DNA of 49,911 nucleotides, from contig CACBVW010000008.1 in assembly GCA_902542765.1 (NCBI GenBank), positions 1 through 49,911 of the forward strand, in the 5' to 3' direction. Shown piece by piece: positions 7,039 through 16,326 of the stretch (positions are counted from its first letter, which is position 1; the number at the start of each line of letters is the position of its first letter). The notes below the pieces were generated by a model. That model made no database searches. It was given only the letters and a program-made list of their open reading frames with translations, and was not told the origin of the DNA. The stretch comes from an uncultured SAR116 cluster alpha proteobacterium. Lineage in GTDB: Bacteria > Pseudomonadota > Alphaproteobacteria > Puniceispirillales > Marisalimonadaceae. The position numbers and the translations under genes were made by a program.

Positions 7039-8229
7039 TTATAAAGTATCAGAAACGCCCCATATATTCGTTACCTGACTTGATAAAACTCCACCATTTC
7101 CATGAGCAACAGATAATTTAGCATTATCAATCCAACCACCATTTAGTCGTTGACCAACATCATCTCCTGATGCATTTCTTAACTGCCTTAAAGCTTCTAA
7201 AGTTACAAAAAGACCGTACATTCCAGGATGGACACATGATAACCCACCACCATTAGTGTTTACTTTTAAGTTTCCAGCAGGTCCTATGTTATTATTTTTT
7301 ACAAGTTCTCTAGCTTCTCCTTTTTTACAAAAGCCTAAGTCCTCTAGGAACAAAAGAGTATTTATTGTAAATGCGTCATATAATTGAATAGTACTCATAT
7401 CATTCGGTTTATAACCAGACATAATAAATGCTCTTTTTCCACTTTCAATGGCTGATGTTTGCACCAAATCAGGCATTTCAGAAATCATACGATGGTGATG
7501 TTCCATTGCTGCACCAAGAAGATAAATAGGAGTGTTTTTGGTATCTTTTGCCCTATCTGATCTAGTCATTACAATAGCGGCACCTCCATCTGTTACAAGA
7601 CAACAATCTAATTTTCCAAGAGGATCAACAATAGGCCTCGCAGACAAAACATCATTTATCGTTAATGGACCATCTTGATGAGTATAAGCCCTAGGATTTA
7701 ATAAAGCCCAATCTCTTGCTGAAACTGCCACATTAGCAAGATCTTCTCGAGTTGCACCAAACTCATTCATGTAACGTTTAGCTGATAAAGCATATGCAGT
7801 TACAGGCATTCTTGGCTGATATTGAGCCTCATAGGGCATAGCTTCGGAGATTGTTTTAAACCCACCTGCACTTTTTTGATTAGATCCGTAAGCAACAACA
7901 GCTACATTAATCAAACCTGCATCAAGAGCCATTGCAGCGGTTAAAATGTGAGATAAAAAACTTGACCCACCTATTTGCGACCCATCTGCAAATTTTGGTT
8001 TTACACCCAAATACTCAGATAATGACATTGCAGCCATAGAATGAAAAGCAGTTGCAGCAAAAACTCCATCTACTTCTTTTAATTTTATTCCTGCATCGTC
8101 TAAAGCATCATGAACAGCACTTGCCATTATTTCCATAGCACTCCAACCAGATGCTAATCCACATCCACTCTCTGCTAAACCTACGACAGCAGTTTTACCT
8201 CTTAATCTATTTATGTCATTTTGATCCAT
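7039..8229 (-). CDS. Thiolase-like protein lacking the nucleophilic cysteine
   Basis: 396 residues with the SCP2-thiolase-like fold. The catalytic-His region NTNGGGLSCVHPGMYG is present near the C-terminus. Where thiolases carry the nucleophilic Cys (about residues 84-91) this protein reads SQIGGSSF, with no Cys between residue 24 and about 210. It therefore probably does not perform standard thiolysis. It is the last gene of an operon behind an NDP-forming acyl-CoA synthetase and a DUF35 protein. Cys-less thiolase-like proteins paired with DUF35 include acyl-CoA retro-aldolases such as Ltp2, so a carbon-carbon lyase acting on a CoA ester is an alternative to 'acetyl-CoA acetyltransferase'. 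Substrate unknown. Confidence 0.85.
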   Translation of the reverse strand: MDQNDINRLRGKTAVVGLAESGCGLASGWSAMEIMASAVHDALDDAGIKLKEVDGVFAATAFHSMAAMSLSEYLGVKPKFADGSQIGGSSFLSHILTAAMALDAGLINVAVVAYGSNQKSAGGFKTISEAMPYEAQYQPRMPVTAYALSAKRYMNEFGATREDLANVAVSARDWALLNPRAYTHQDGPLTINDVLSARPIVDPLGKLDCCLVTDGGAAIVMTRSDRAKDTKNTPIYLLGAAMEHHHRMISEMPDLVQTSAIESGKRAFIMSGYKPNDMSTIQLYDAFTINTLLFLEDLGFCKKGEARELVKNNNIGPAGNLKVNTNGGGLSCVHPGMYGLFVTLEALRQLRNASGDDVGQRLNGGWIDNAKLSVAHGNGGVLSSQVTNIWGVSDTL

Positions 8230-8240
8230 TAATTTTATCC

Positions 8241-8624
8241 TTATACAATATCAAAAATTACTGCTGGTTCTCCGTTTAACGAAGAAATTCTAGCTTTAAC
8301 CTTTTGACCAATTTCAACTTTATCTGGATCTATACCCTCAACTCTTGCCATCATCCTTGGACCTTCTTCTAGTGTAATCAAGGATAAGTTAAAGTCTCCA
8401 CCCTTTTCAGGTAATCTTCTATTACAAGAAGAACTATACACCTCTCCATTTCCAGAGGCTTCAACCCACTCAAGATCACGCTCACCACTTCCAGGAAATG
8501 CTACACGAGGATGAAAGAAAAATTTATTAAGACTTTTACATCTTTGAATCATAAATTTACCCTCCGATAAAAAATTCTTAAATTGCTGTTCTGGTCCTAC
8601 TGTACCTGCTAAGTTTTCTGCCAT
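8241..8624 (-). CDS. DUF35 OB-fold acyl-CoA-associated protein with degenerate zinc ribbon
   Basis: 127-residue DUF35 protein: an N-terminal rubredoxin-like segment, then an OB-fold with DLEWVEASGNGEVYSSS and the C-terminal IGQKVKARISSLNGEPAVIFD. The usual four zinc-ribbon cysteines (two CxxC pairs) are reduced to C29 alone; the partners read L32, F43 and S46 (RCKSLNKF, VAFPGSG). The OB-fold is intact. Such proteins are obligate partners of thiolase-like enzymes and help bind the CoA ester. It lies between the synthetase (13-base gap) and the thiolase-like gene (11-base gap) in the same operon, supporting a heteromeric complex with the latter. Confidence 0.87.
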   Translation of the reverse strand: MAENLAGTVGPEQQFKNFLSEGKFMIQRCKSLNKFFFHPRVAFPGSGERDLEWVEASGNGEVYSSSCNRRLPEKGGDFNLSLITLEEGPRMMARVEGIDPDKVEIGQKVKARISSLNGEPAVIFDIV

Positions 8625-8637
8625 TTTATCCTCCGTC

Positions 8638-10722
8638 TTATTTTTTTATAATTAGTGCATCAAGGGCTATCACTTCAGTTTCACTTACTAGAATTGGATT
8701 CATTTCTACTTGATCAACTTTATCTGAATTAGCTGCTATAAAGTTTGATAAATTTATAATTGCATTTAACAATGAATTAATTTCAATAGGTGGCTTTCCC
8801 CTTGCGCCATAAAAAATATCTTTACTTTTTAGTGATAAAATCATTTGCTCTGCTTTTTGTTTACTAACAGGAGCTTCTGCAAACACAATATCTTTCATTA
8901 CTTCTGCATAAATTCCACCGAGTCCAAACATCACAATTGGCCCAAAAACTGGATCAATTTTAGCTCCTAATATACATTCGATATCACCATTTTTCATTGG
9001 TGAAATCATTATTCCATCTATATGCGCATTAGGTGCACTATCTTTTACATTTTTGAAAATATCTTGGTAAGATTTTTTTGCTAAATCTAAGTTATCTATG
9101 TTCAAAACCACACCACCAATATCAGTCTTATGTTGAATATCCGAAGACACTATTTTCATTACATATTTATCTTTGCCTTCTTTAAAGTAAGAGGATAAGT
9201 CTTCAATATCTTTTATAAGAATTGGTTTTAACATTGGTAACCCAGCAGATAAAAGCACTTCACTACAGTCAATTTCGTTTAAATTTTTGTTTGGTATATC
9301 AACTTTGTAATTGTCTAAATTAATTTGGTTACTCTTATGTTTTTCATTAAATTTTTCACCAAAAAACATAAGTGCGGACATTGCGACAATTGCTCTCGTA
9401 GGATCTTCAAGGCAGGGAAATCCCTCTTTTTCATACATTTTTATATATTCTTCAGATGCTACCATACAGTTTATGAACAGTTTATCTTCATATCCCTTCA
9501 TAGCTTGTTTTAACGCAGAAAGTAACGGTTTGGACAAAACAGGAGAACCCGCAACTGAAGTCCAAAAACCTATCAATGCATCATAGCCACCTTTGGAGAG
9601 CATTAAATCTGTGAATTTAGGTATTAATGTTAAATCATTAAAAAACTGGGCTGTTACATCAACAGGATTCATTGGAGACGCGAAGGGAACAAGTTCTTTT
9701 AATTCATCTTGTGCGTCTTTTGGCATTGGGCCTACAATTAGCCCTTCATCTTCAGCTGCGTCTGCCATAATTACCCCACCACCCCCAGAAATAGTAACTA
9801 ATCCTAAATTTTTTCCAGCTGGGAATATTCTAGGCATTGTTGAATAAGCTACATCTAACATTTCTTCTGTGCTTCTTACTCTATATGCACCATGCGCTCT
9901 CAATACTTCGTCGTAAACCTTGTCTTCACCTGCTAAAGAGGCTGTATGAGAGTTAGCAGCTGCCGCTCCCACTTCAGATCTTCCTACCTTCATAAAAATT
10001 ACTGGTTTCTTTTCAGATCTGGCAGTGTCTAGCGCATCAGTAAATTGTTTACCGTCTTTAACACTTTCTGCATATGCCATGATTGTGTGTACATCTGGAT
10101 CTTCTGCCATAAGTTTAATGGTCTCTCCAACAGAGAGATCAACCTCATTACCAGTTGTCATCCAATATCTAATTCCAAGTCCTCTTTGATGAGAAACCAT
10201 ATAAATGTGGCTTCCATAAGCTCCTGATTGACTCGCAATAGAAATACCACCTGGTTTAGGAGTTGCTCTATCTATAGTGGAAGTAAAAGTAGGGTAGAAG
10301 TTTTTAGCTGAATTAAATAGACCTAAACAATTTGGTCCGATGACTCTGAGACCACTTTCTTTGCTAATTTTTTTTATTTGATTTTGAAGAATCTCACCTT
10401 GACCTCCAATTTCAGCAAACCCAGAGGAGAAAATTAATGCTGTTTTAGCCTTTTTAACTACTGCTTCTTGTAAAACTGATACGACAATATTGGAAGGTAC
10501 TGCGACTAATATGAAGTCTAAATCATCTTTTACATCTAATAAACTTGGATACGCTTTTATACCTTGTACTGTGTCCCTATTAGGATTAATTGGAAAAATA
10601 CCTCCAGAAAATTTTTGTTCTATCATATGAGCAAGTGGACGCCCTCCAATCCTAGCTTTGTTGTCTGAAGCGCCAACAATAGCAATAGACTTAGGAGACA
10701 TAATTTCTTGCAATGTAATCAT
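8638..10722 (-). CDS. NDP-forming acyl-CoA synthetase (fused alpha/beta)
   Basis: About 694 residues. The ATG at 10722 is preferred because AAGG lies a few bases upstream; a longer frame to 10764 adds 14 low-quality residues. The N-terminal CoA-binding domain starts MSPKSIAIVGASDNKARIGG. The succinyl-CoA-ligase-like part has VIGPNCLGLFN and the phospho-His segment SHTASLAGED. The C-terminal ATP-grasp domain has VMKIVSSDIQHKTDIGGV and FGLGGIYAEVMKD. The family makes acyl-CoA from a carboxylate with ATP to ADP, or runs in reverse. As first gene of the operon it likely activates the substrate later handled by the DUF35/thiolase-like pair. Substrate not predictable. Confidence 0.92.
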   Translation of the reverse strand: MITLQEIMSPKSIAIVGASDNKARIGGRPLAHMIEQKFSGGIFPINPNRDTVQGIKAYPSLLDVKDDLDFILVAVPSNIVVSVLQEAVVKKAKTALIFSSGFAEIGGQGEILQNQIKKISKESGLRVIGPNCLGLFNSAKNFYPTFTSTIDRATPKPGGISIASQSGAYGSHIYMVSHQRGLGIRYWMTTGNEVDLSVGETIKLMAEDPDVHTIMAYAESVKDGKQFTDALDTARSEKKPVIFMKVGRSEVGAAAANSHTASLAGEDKVYDEVLRAHGAYRVRSTEEMLDVAYSTMPRIFPAGKNLGLVTISGGGGVIMADAAEDEGLIVGPMPKDAQDELKELVPFASPMNPVDVTAQFFNDLTLIPKFTDLMLSKGGYDALIGFWTSVAGSPVLSKPLLSALKQAMKGYEDKLFINCMVASEEYIKMYEKEGFPCLEDPTRAIVAMSALMFFGEKFNEKHKSNQINLDNYKVDIPNKNLNEIDCSEVLLSAGLPMLKPILIKDIEDLSSYFKEGKDKYVMKIVSSDIQHKTDIGGVVLNIDNLDLAKKSYQDIFKNVKDSAPNAHIDGIMISPMKNGDIECILGAKIDPVFGPIVMFGLGGIYAEVMKDIVFAEAPVSKQKAEQMILSLKSKDIFYGARGKPPIEINSLLNAIINLSNFIAANSDKVDQVEMNPILVSETEVIALDALIIKK

Positions 10723-10816
10723 ATTGACCTTCTTCAATTTCTTTGTGTTTTGATATATTAACAAAATACAGAATAAATAATTTACTTCTTAAATCAAACT
10801 TTATAATTTTAGTTTG

Positions 10817-12046
10817 ATGTTTATTTATAAATTACCAAAAATTTTAATACTCACATGTTTTATTCAGATGATTTCCATGGTTGGGTTTGCTATTTGGCCA
10901 ATATACTTAATAGACCTTCAAGCACAGTGGAAGTTATCTAATAGCGAAGCAGGTTGGATTAGTGGTTCATTTTATATAGGTTATGTAATCGCCACTCCAT
11001 TTTTAGTCAGCTTAACTGATACTTTTGATTCAAGGAAACTCTATGCTATTTCATGTTTAATAGGATCAGCAGGACTATTCTTTTTTTCTATTTTTTCAAC
11101 AAATGCAATTAATGCCTCAATTTTTTGGTCACTTGTTGGGGTTGGACTTGCAGGGACTTATATGCCAGGTCTACAAATACTAAATTCTAGACTAAATCAA
11201 ATTTCTAGAGAAAAATACGTTGCTGTATATACCTCATTTTTTGGACTTGGAACTGCTTTTTCTTTTTCTCTTTTTGGAATTTTAAAAAATTATAATGTTA
11301 GTTGGGAAAATGCTTTTCTTTTAGCTTCAGTTATACTCTTCTTATGTTCTTTTCCTCTTTTATATTTTTCTGGTGATGAAATCGAAGAGCGTCGAAAAAA
11401 GAAATATCAGGGAATCATCAAAGTTATTGTTCCTATTTTAAAAACTTTCAAAAATAAAAAAGCATCTCCTTTTATATTAGGATATGGAGGCCATACATAT
11501 GAATTATTTGGATTTAGAAGTTGGACATTTCCTTGCATCGTCTTTCTTTCAAGTCACTTCAAAGTTTCTGTAAGTGACGCTTTCATTGCGAACAGTATTG
11601 CTTTAATGGGTTTTATAGGAATTTTTGCTTCAATATTCGGAGCAAAATATTGTATTGGCAAAGATAGAGCAAGAATAGTTTCCAATATGGGAGTTCTCTG
11701 TTTTTTTGGCTCGATATTAACAGCAATCTCTTTTCTATTTAGCTTTTGGTTGGCTCTTTTTATGCTTTTTTTATATAATAGCTTAATAATTTTAGATTCT
11801 GGTTCATTAACAACAGGCACAGTTGTCAATGGAGAACCTCATGACAGAGGTGTAAGACTGGCACTGCACTCAATGGTTGGTTTTTTGGGAGGAGCTATTG
11901 GTGGACCAGTTGTTGGTTTTGTTTTAGATAATTTTGGAGGACAGTCAAGTCATTTGGCTTGGTTCATGTCTTTTTTATGCTTAGGTTTAGGTTCGCTTCT
12001 TTCAGCCTTGACATTTAGATATTACTTTTTCAAATATAAGACATAG
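10817..12046 (+). CDS. Major facilitator superfamily transporter
   Basis: Twelve-helix secondary carrier of about 409 residues. The ATG at 10817 is chosen over a TTG immediately before it; neither has a clear ribosome-binding site. The first half contains the typical SNSEAGWISGSFYIGYVIA, then a cytoplasmic loop rich in charge (ERRKKKYQ, near 195-215), then GYGGHTYELFGFRSWTFP. It is divergent from the acyl-CoA synthetase operon and 30 bases upstream of an NADP oxidoreductase. It may import the organic acid activated by the neighbouring synthetase, but that rests on position only. Confidence 0.88.
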   Translation: MFIYKLPKILILTCFIQMISMVGFAIWPIYLIDLQAQWKLSNSEAGWISGSFYIGYVIATPFLVSLTDTFDSRKLYAISCLIGSAGLFFFSIFSTNAINASIFWSLVGVGLAGTYMPGLQILNSRLNQISREKYVAVYTSFFGLGTAFSFSLFGILKNYNVSWENAFLLASVILFLCSFPLLYFSGDEIEERRKKKYQGIIKVIVPILKTFKNKKASPFILGYGGHTYELFGFRSWTFPCIVFLSSHFKVSVSDAFIANSIALMGFIGIFASIFGAKYCIGKDRARIVSNMGVLCFFGSILTAISFLFSFWLALFMLFLYNSLIILDSGSLTTGTVVNGEPHDRGVRLALHSMVGFLGGAIGGPVVGFVLDNFGGQSSHLAWFMSFLCLGLGSLLSALTFRYYFFKYKT

Positions 12047-12076
12047 TATAAACTTATCACAATTTAGGAGATATGT

Positions 12077-13102
12077 ATGAACACTAAAATTTTACTTAAT
12101 GAAAGACCTGTTGGAGAACCAACATTAGGGAATTTTAGAACAGTTAAAGAGAACATAGTTTCTCCTAAAGCAGGAGAAGTGCTTTTAAAAACAATTTATA
12201 TGTCTTTAGATCCCTATATGCGAGGCCGAATGAATGATGCTAAGAGTTACGCAAAACCAGTCGGTATAGGTGAAGTTATGGAGGCTGGTGCTTTAAGTCA
12301 AGTTGTGGAAAGTAAATCTGAATTATTTAAAGCTGGTGATTTTGTTGAAGGCAGAACGGGCTGGCAAGACAATCCAACTGTAAACGAAAAAAAATTAAGA
12401 TTAATTGATCCAAAAATGGCCCCCCTATCAACTTCTATTGGTGTTTTGGGGATGCCAGGGACAACAGCTTACGTAGGTATGCATAATTTTGCCAAACCAC
12501 AAAATGGAGAAACTTTAGTTGTTTCAGCAGCAAGTGGTGCGGTAGGAGCGACTGTTGGTCAAATTGGTAAAATTTATGGATGTAGAGTTGTAGGAGTTGC
12601 AGGTACCGAAGATAAATGTGAGTTTACTAAAACTGAACTTGGTTTCGATGAATGTGTAAATTATAAGGATCCAAATTTTAAAGAAAAACTAAAATCTGCT
12701 TGTCCTGATGGTGTAGACATCTATTGGGAGAACGTAGGTGGTATTACTTTCGATACAGTTATGCCTCTCTTAAATGATTATGCCAGGATACCAGTTTGTG
12801 GCCTTATTAGTTTATATAATGCTACAAGTCTAAAAGGTGGAGAAAAAGATAGATTGCCCTTATTATTTAGGCAAATACTTACAAAAAGAATGATGATAAA
12901 AGGTTTTATTGTTTTTAATCATTATGATCAAAGAGAAGAGTCAATCATAGCTCTTTCAAAATGGATAAATGAAGGCAAGATTAAATATAAAGAAGACTTT
13001 GTTGAGGGCTTAGAAAATGCTCCTAATGCTTTCATAGGATTATTAAATGGTAAAAATTTTGGAAAGTTAGTAGTTAAAGTTAATCCCGACCCTACTATGT
13101 AG
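12077..13102 (+). CDS. NADP-dependent oxidoreductase (CurA/leukotriene B4 dehydrogenase-like)
   Basis: 341-residue MDR-superfamily enzyme that reduces alpha,beta double bonds of enones with NADPH. Visible family marks are MSLDPYMRGRMND near residues 43-55, MPGTTAYVGMHNFAKPQNGETLVVSAASGAVGATVGQIGK for the nucleotide site near 130-165, and YWENVGGITFDTVMPLLND. No zinc ligands are seen. GGAG lies well placed before the ATG. It follows the MFS gene on the same strand with a 30-base gap and is convergent with the FadB-type gene. The physiological substrate is unknown. Confidence 0.92.
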   Translation: MNTKILLNERPVGEPTLGNFRTVKENIVSPKAGEVLLKTIYMSLDPYMRGRMNDAKSYAKPVGIGEVMEAGALSQVVESKSELFKAGDFVEGRTGWQDNPTVNEKKLRLIDPKMAPLSTSIGVLGMPGTTAYVGMHNFAKPQNGETLVVSAASGAVGATVGQIGKIYGCRVVGVAGTEDKCEFTKTELGFDECVNYKDPNFKEKLKSACPDGVDIYWENVGGITFDTVMPLLNDYARIPVCGLISLYNATSLKGGEKDRLPLLFRQILTKRMMIKGFIVFNHYDQREESIIALSKWINEGKIKYKEDFVEGLENAPNAFIGLLNGKNFGKLVVKVNPDPTM

Positions 13103-13119
13103 TTATAGATAATTAAATT

Positions 13120-15216
13120 TTAATTTAAACTATCAAAATTTTTGTTTTGTTTAACTAAATCTTCTAGTAGCTTCGGAGGAGTCCAAAATCTTGGGTCTTC
13201 TTCTGAATATTTTTGAATATTTTTCAATATTTTGTCTAATCCAATCATATCTGCATATTTCATTGGACCTCCTCTCCATTTAGGAAATCCATAACCATTA
13301 GTAAAAACAACATCGATATCTGAAGGCTTTAGTGCTATTTGTTCACTTAGAATTTTAGTCCCTTCATATACCATTGCAGCAATGTATTTATCTAATATCT
13401 CCTTATCATCAAATTTTTTCGGAGTTATTCCGGCTCTTTTTCTTTCTTGTTCACAAATTACTTCTATTTCTGGATTAGGCGTAAGAAAATCTACATTTTC
13501 TCCATATAAATAATATCCTTTAGAAGTTTTTTGACCAAACCAACCTCTTTCACATACTCTATCAGGTATTTGCACATATCTATCATCTTTATGTCTGAAT
13601 GGTGCTTTTCTTTTTCTTGTTGCCCAACCTATATCTCCACCAGCTAAATCAATTACCTGGAAAATTCCCATTGCACAGCCAAAATCTCTTATCACTTTAT
13701 CAACATGAAATGGGCTTGCTCCATCCTCAACCATATGATACGTACCAACTAAATATTTTGAGAGAATTCTGTTACCTATAAAGCCATCACAAACTCCTGA
13801 TCTTACTGGTACCTTTCTCATTTTTTTTGCTAAGTTAAAGGCAGTAGAAACAGTATCTTTAGATGTTTTTTCTGCCACTACAACTTCTAAAAGTTTCATA
13901 ATGTTAGCTGGAGAAAAGAAATGTAAACCAATAACTCTGCTTGGATTATCTACAACTGAAGCAATTTCATTTACATTTAAATAACTAGTATTGGATGCTA
14001 AAATACAGTCTTTACTACATATCTGATTTAATTTCACAAAGACTTCTTTTTTAACGTCCATGTTTTCAAATACAGCTTCTATTATCAAATCTCTATCTTT
14101 GAGCTCTGAGAAATTTGTTGTAGCAGAAAACATATCCATAGTTTTATTTTGTTGTTCAGTTGTAATTCTATTTAATTTAACGCTTCTATCATAAGTTGAA
14201 GTAATTTTTGCCTTGGCTTTTTGAATAGCTTCATCATTTTGTTCAATCATAATCACATCGAAACCTGCATTCATAGCGGCCATAGAAATTCCAGTACCCA
14301 TTGTACCACCACCAATTATGCCAATTTTATTTAGTTCTATTGGTTTGCCTTCTTTTAATTCTGGTATTTTTGTATTAGCTCTTTCAGCAAAAAAAGAGTG
14401 TATTAAACCTTGTCTTTGGGGACTTTCAATACATTCTTCAAATAATTTTCTTTCATTTGAAATAGCTTCAGGAAAATCTAATTTTAGACCCTCTTCTACA
14501 GATCTAATAATTGCATGAGGTGAAAATAAATTTTTGTATTTTTTGGATGCTGTATCTTTAAATTTTAAAATAATTTCGTTTGTTTCTTTTATATCACTAA
14601 TTTTATTTTGTATTTGAGAAGTAGGTCTTGGTCTAAAACCTTCTTTCACTAACTTTTTGGCATACTCAATACCATTATCTATAGTATTGTTATTTTCAGC
14701 AATTTCATCAATTATACCTGACGATAAAGCTTCTTTAGCTGGAACATGCTTGCCAGTAAGCATCATATCTAAAGCCATATCAACACCACATAATCTCGGA
14801 AGTCTTTGTGTTCCACCAGCACCAGGCAGAATTCCAAGTAAAACTTCAGGTAATCCAACTTTGGTATTAGGAGCTGCTATTCTGTAATGTGCTGACATTG
14901 CAACTTCTAATCCACCACCAAGTGGAGTTCCGTGTAATGATGCAACAACTATTTTGTTAAGACTTTCAATTTTATCACAAATCTTTCCTAATATTGGAGC
15001 GTCTACTTTTTTACCAAACTCTTTTATATCAGCACCAGCAAGGAAAGTTCTTTCAGGAGCCGTAATAACAATTGCTTTAATTTTTTCATTTAAAGATAGA
15101 TTTTCAATAGTCTCTAACAGCCCAACTCTGACTGCAGCGCTTATTGCATTAACTGGTGGATTAGAAATTTCTATAAGTGCTATTTCTTCTATTATTTTAT
15201 GTTTAACTACTAACAT
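13120..15216 (-). CDS. Bifunctional enoyl-CoA hydratase/3-hydroxyacyl-CoA dehydrogenase (FadB/FadJ type)
   Basis: 698-residue multifunctional beta-oxidation protein. The N-terminal crotonase domain (about residues 1-190) has the oxyanion segment FLAGADIKEFG and LPEVLLGILPGAGGTQRLPRL. The NAD-binding 3-hydroxyacyl-CoA dehydrogenase domain starts near 296 with IGIIGGGTMGTGISMA and includes SNTSYLNVNEIA and GLHFFSPANIMKLLEVV. C-terminal dehydrogenase domains follow, with GFIGNRILSKY and YGFPKWRGGPMKYAD. Domain order and length fit FadJ and peroxisomal bifunctional enzymes. AGAGGAAA precedes the ATG. It is 8 bases downstream of a nitronate monooxygenase gene in the same operon; no thiolase partner sits beside it. 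Confidence 0.95.
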   Translation of the reverse strand: MLVVKHKIIEEIALIEISNPPVNAISAAVRVGLLETIENLSLNEKIKAIVITAPERTFLAGADIKEFGKKVDAPILGKICDKIESLNKIVVASLHGTPLGGGLEVAMSAHYRIAAPNTKVGLPEVLLGILPGAGGTQRLPRLCGVDMALDMMLTGKHVPAKEALSSGIIDEIAENNNTIDNGIEYAKKLVKEGFRPRPTSQIQNKISDIKETNEIILKFKDTASKKYKNLFSPHAIIRSVEEGLKLDFPEAISNERKLFEECIESPQRQGLIHSFFAERANTKIPELKEGKPIELNKIGIIGGGTMGTGISMAAMNAGFDVIMIEQNDEAIQKAKAKITSTYDRSVKLNRITTEQQNKTMDMFSATTNFSELKDRDLIIEAVFENMDVKKEVFVKLNQICSKDCILASNTSYLNVNEIASVVDNPSRVIGLHFFSPANIMKLLEVVVAEKTSKDTVSTAFNLAKKMRKVPVRSGVCDGFIGNRILSKYLVGTYHMVEDGASPFHVDKVIRDFGCAMGIFQVIDLAGGDIGWATRKRKAPFRHKDDRYVQIPDRVCERGWFGQKTSKGYYLYGENVDFLTPNPEIEVICEQERKRAGITPKKFDDKEILDKYIAAMVYEGTKILSEQIALKPSDIDVVFTNGYGFPKWRGGPMKYADMIGLDKILKNIQKYSEEDPRFWTPPKLLEDLVKQNKNFDSLN

Positions 15217-15224
15217 TTTTTCCT

Positions 15225-16190
15225 CTAAATAAGTTTACTTTTTGCCTCAATATACTCGTTATTAATTCTCTTCACCAACTCACCTGCAGGCATAATACTT
15301 TTCACTGCGGAAATACCCTGACCAGAGCCCCAAATTTCTTTCCAACTTTTTGGCTTTGAGGTGCCAGAGCTAAAATTCATTTTACTTGAATCACTTACTT
15401 CAAGATTGTCAGGGTCAAGTCCCTGAGCTACAATAGAACCTTTTAAATAGTTTCCATGCACTCCAGTGAATAAGTTTGTATAAACTATGTCATCAGCAGA
15501 AGACTTAGTAATCATTTCTTTATATCTTTGATCTGCATTGGCCTCATTGGTTGCAATGAATGCAGAGCCAATATACGCTAAGTCAGCACCCATTGCCTGA
15601 GCGGCGAGAACTGCTCCGCCATTAGCAATTGAACCTGATAGTAAAAGAGGTCCAGAAAACCATTCACGAATTTCTTGAATTAATGCAAAGGGTGAAAGTG
15701 TGCCAGCGTGGCCTCCTGCTCCTGCGGCCACTGCCACTAATCCATCAGCTCCTTTGTCAATTGCTTTTTTTGCAAAAAAATTATTAATAATATCGTGCAA
15801 GACAATTCCTTTAGCCTGGTGTGCAACTTCATTCACTTCAGGTCTTGCTCCTAGCGATGTTATCCAAACAGGCGCCCCCCATTTTGCACAAATGTCAATA
15901 TCTTTTTCTAATCTAACATTTGATTTATGAACTATGTGATTCACAGCATAGGGAGCCGCCGGGCTGTCAGGATTTTCTTGATTATGTTTATCTAATTCTT
16001 CATTTATTTTTTTTAACCATATCTCAAGCATGTTAGGCTCACCCTCACCTTCTCTGGCATTTAAACAAGGAAAAGAACCAATTATGCCCGCTTTACATTG
16101 AGCTATAACTAAATCTGGATTAGATATTATAAATAATGGAGATCCTATTACAGGTATTTTTAATTTATCTAAGGGTGAAATCAGTGACAA
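15225..16190 (-). CDS. Nitronate monooxygenase-family flavoprotein
   Basis: 321-residue TIM-barrel FMN enzyme of the 2-nitropropane dioxygenase/NPD family. It shows PVIGSPLFIISNPDLVIAQCKAGIIGSFP at the start, the FMN-phosphate loop GAGGHAGTLS, the catalytic-region segment GLVAVAAGAGGHAG, and GADLAYIGSAFIATNEA. The start is TTG at 16190, supported by AAAAGGAG six bases upstream. The family oxidises nitronates such as propionate 3-nitronate; many members are called only by homology. Cotranscription with the FadB-type gene hints at detoxification or fatty-acid-linked chemistry, without proof. Confidence 0.92.
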   Translation of the reverse strand: MSLISPLDKLKIPVIGSPLFIISNPDLVIAQCKAGIIGSFPCLNAREGEGEPNMLEIWLKKINEELDKHNQENPDSPAAPYAVNHIVHKSNVRLEKDIDICAKWGAPVWITSLGARPEVNEVAHQAKGIVLHDIINNFFAKKAIDKGADGLVAVAAGAGGHAGTLSPFALIQEIREWFSGPLLLSGSIANGGAVLAAQAMGADLAYIGSAFIATNEANADQRYKEMITKSSADDIVYTNLFTGVHGNYLKGSIVAQGLDPDNLEVSDSSKMNFSSGTSKPKSWKEIWGSGQGISAVKSIMPAGELVKRINNEYIEAKSKLI

Positions 16191-16326
16191 ATCTGTCTCC
16201 TTTTTAACATAATTACAATTGAATAATTATTTAACACGCTAACAATGATTACATCAATTATTTTAATTACATAATTATAAATTTTTATATAATGTTATTA
16301 TATTAATTTTAATTTGGAGCGATTGA

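Noticed and set aside
16191-16326. ATAATTA/TAATTAT inverted repeat in the gap before the PhyH gene
   Set aside because: It contains only A and T; such dyads are frequent by chance at this base composition.
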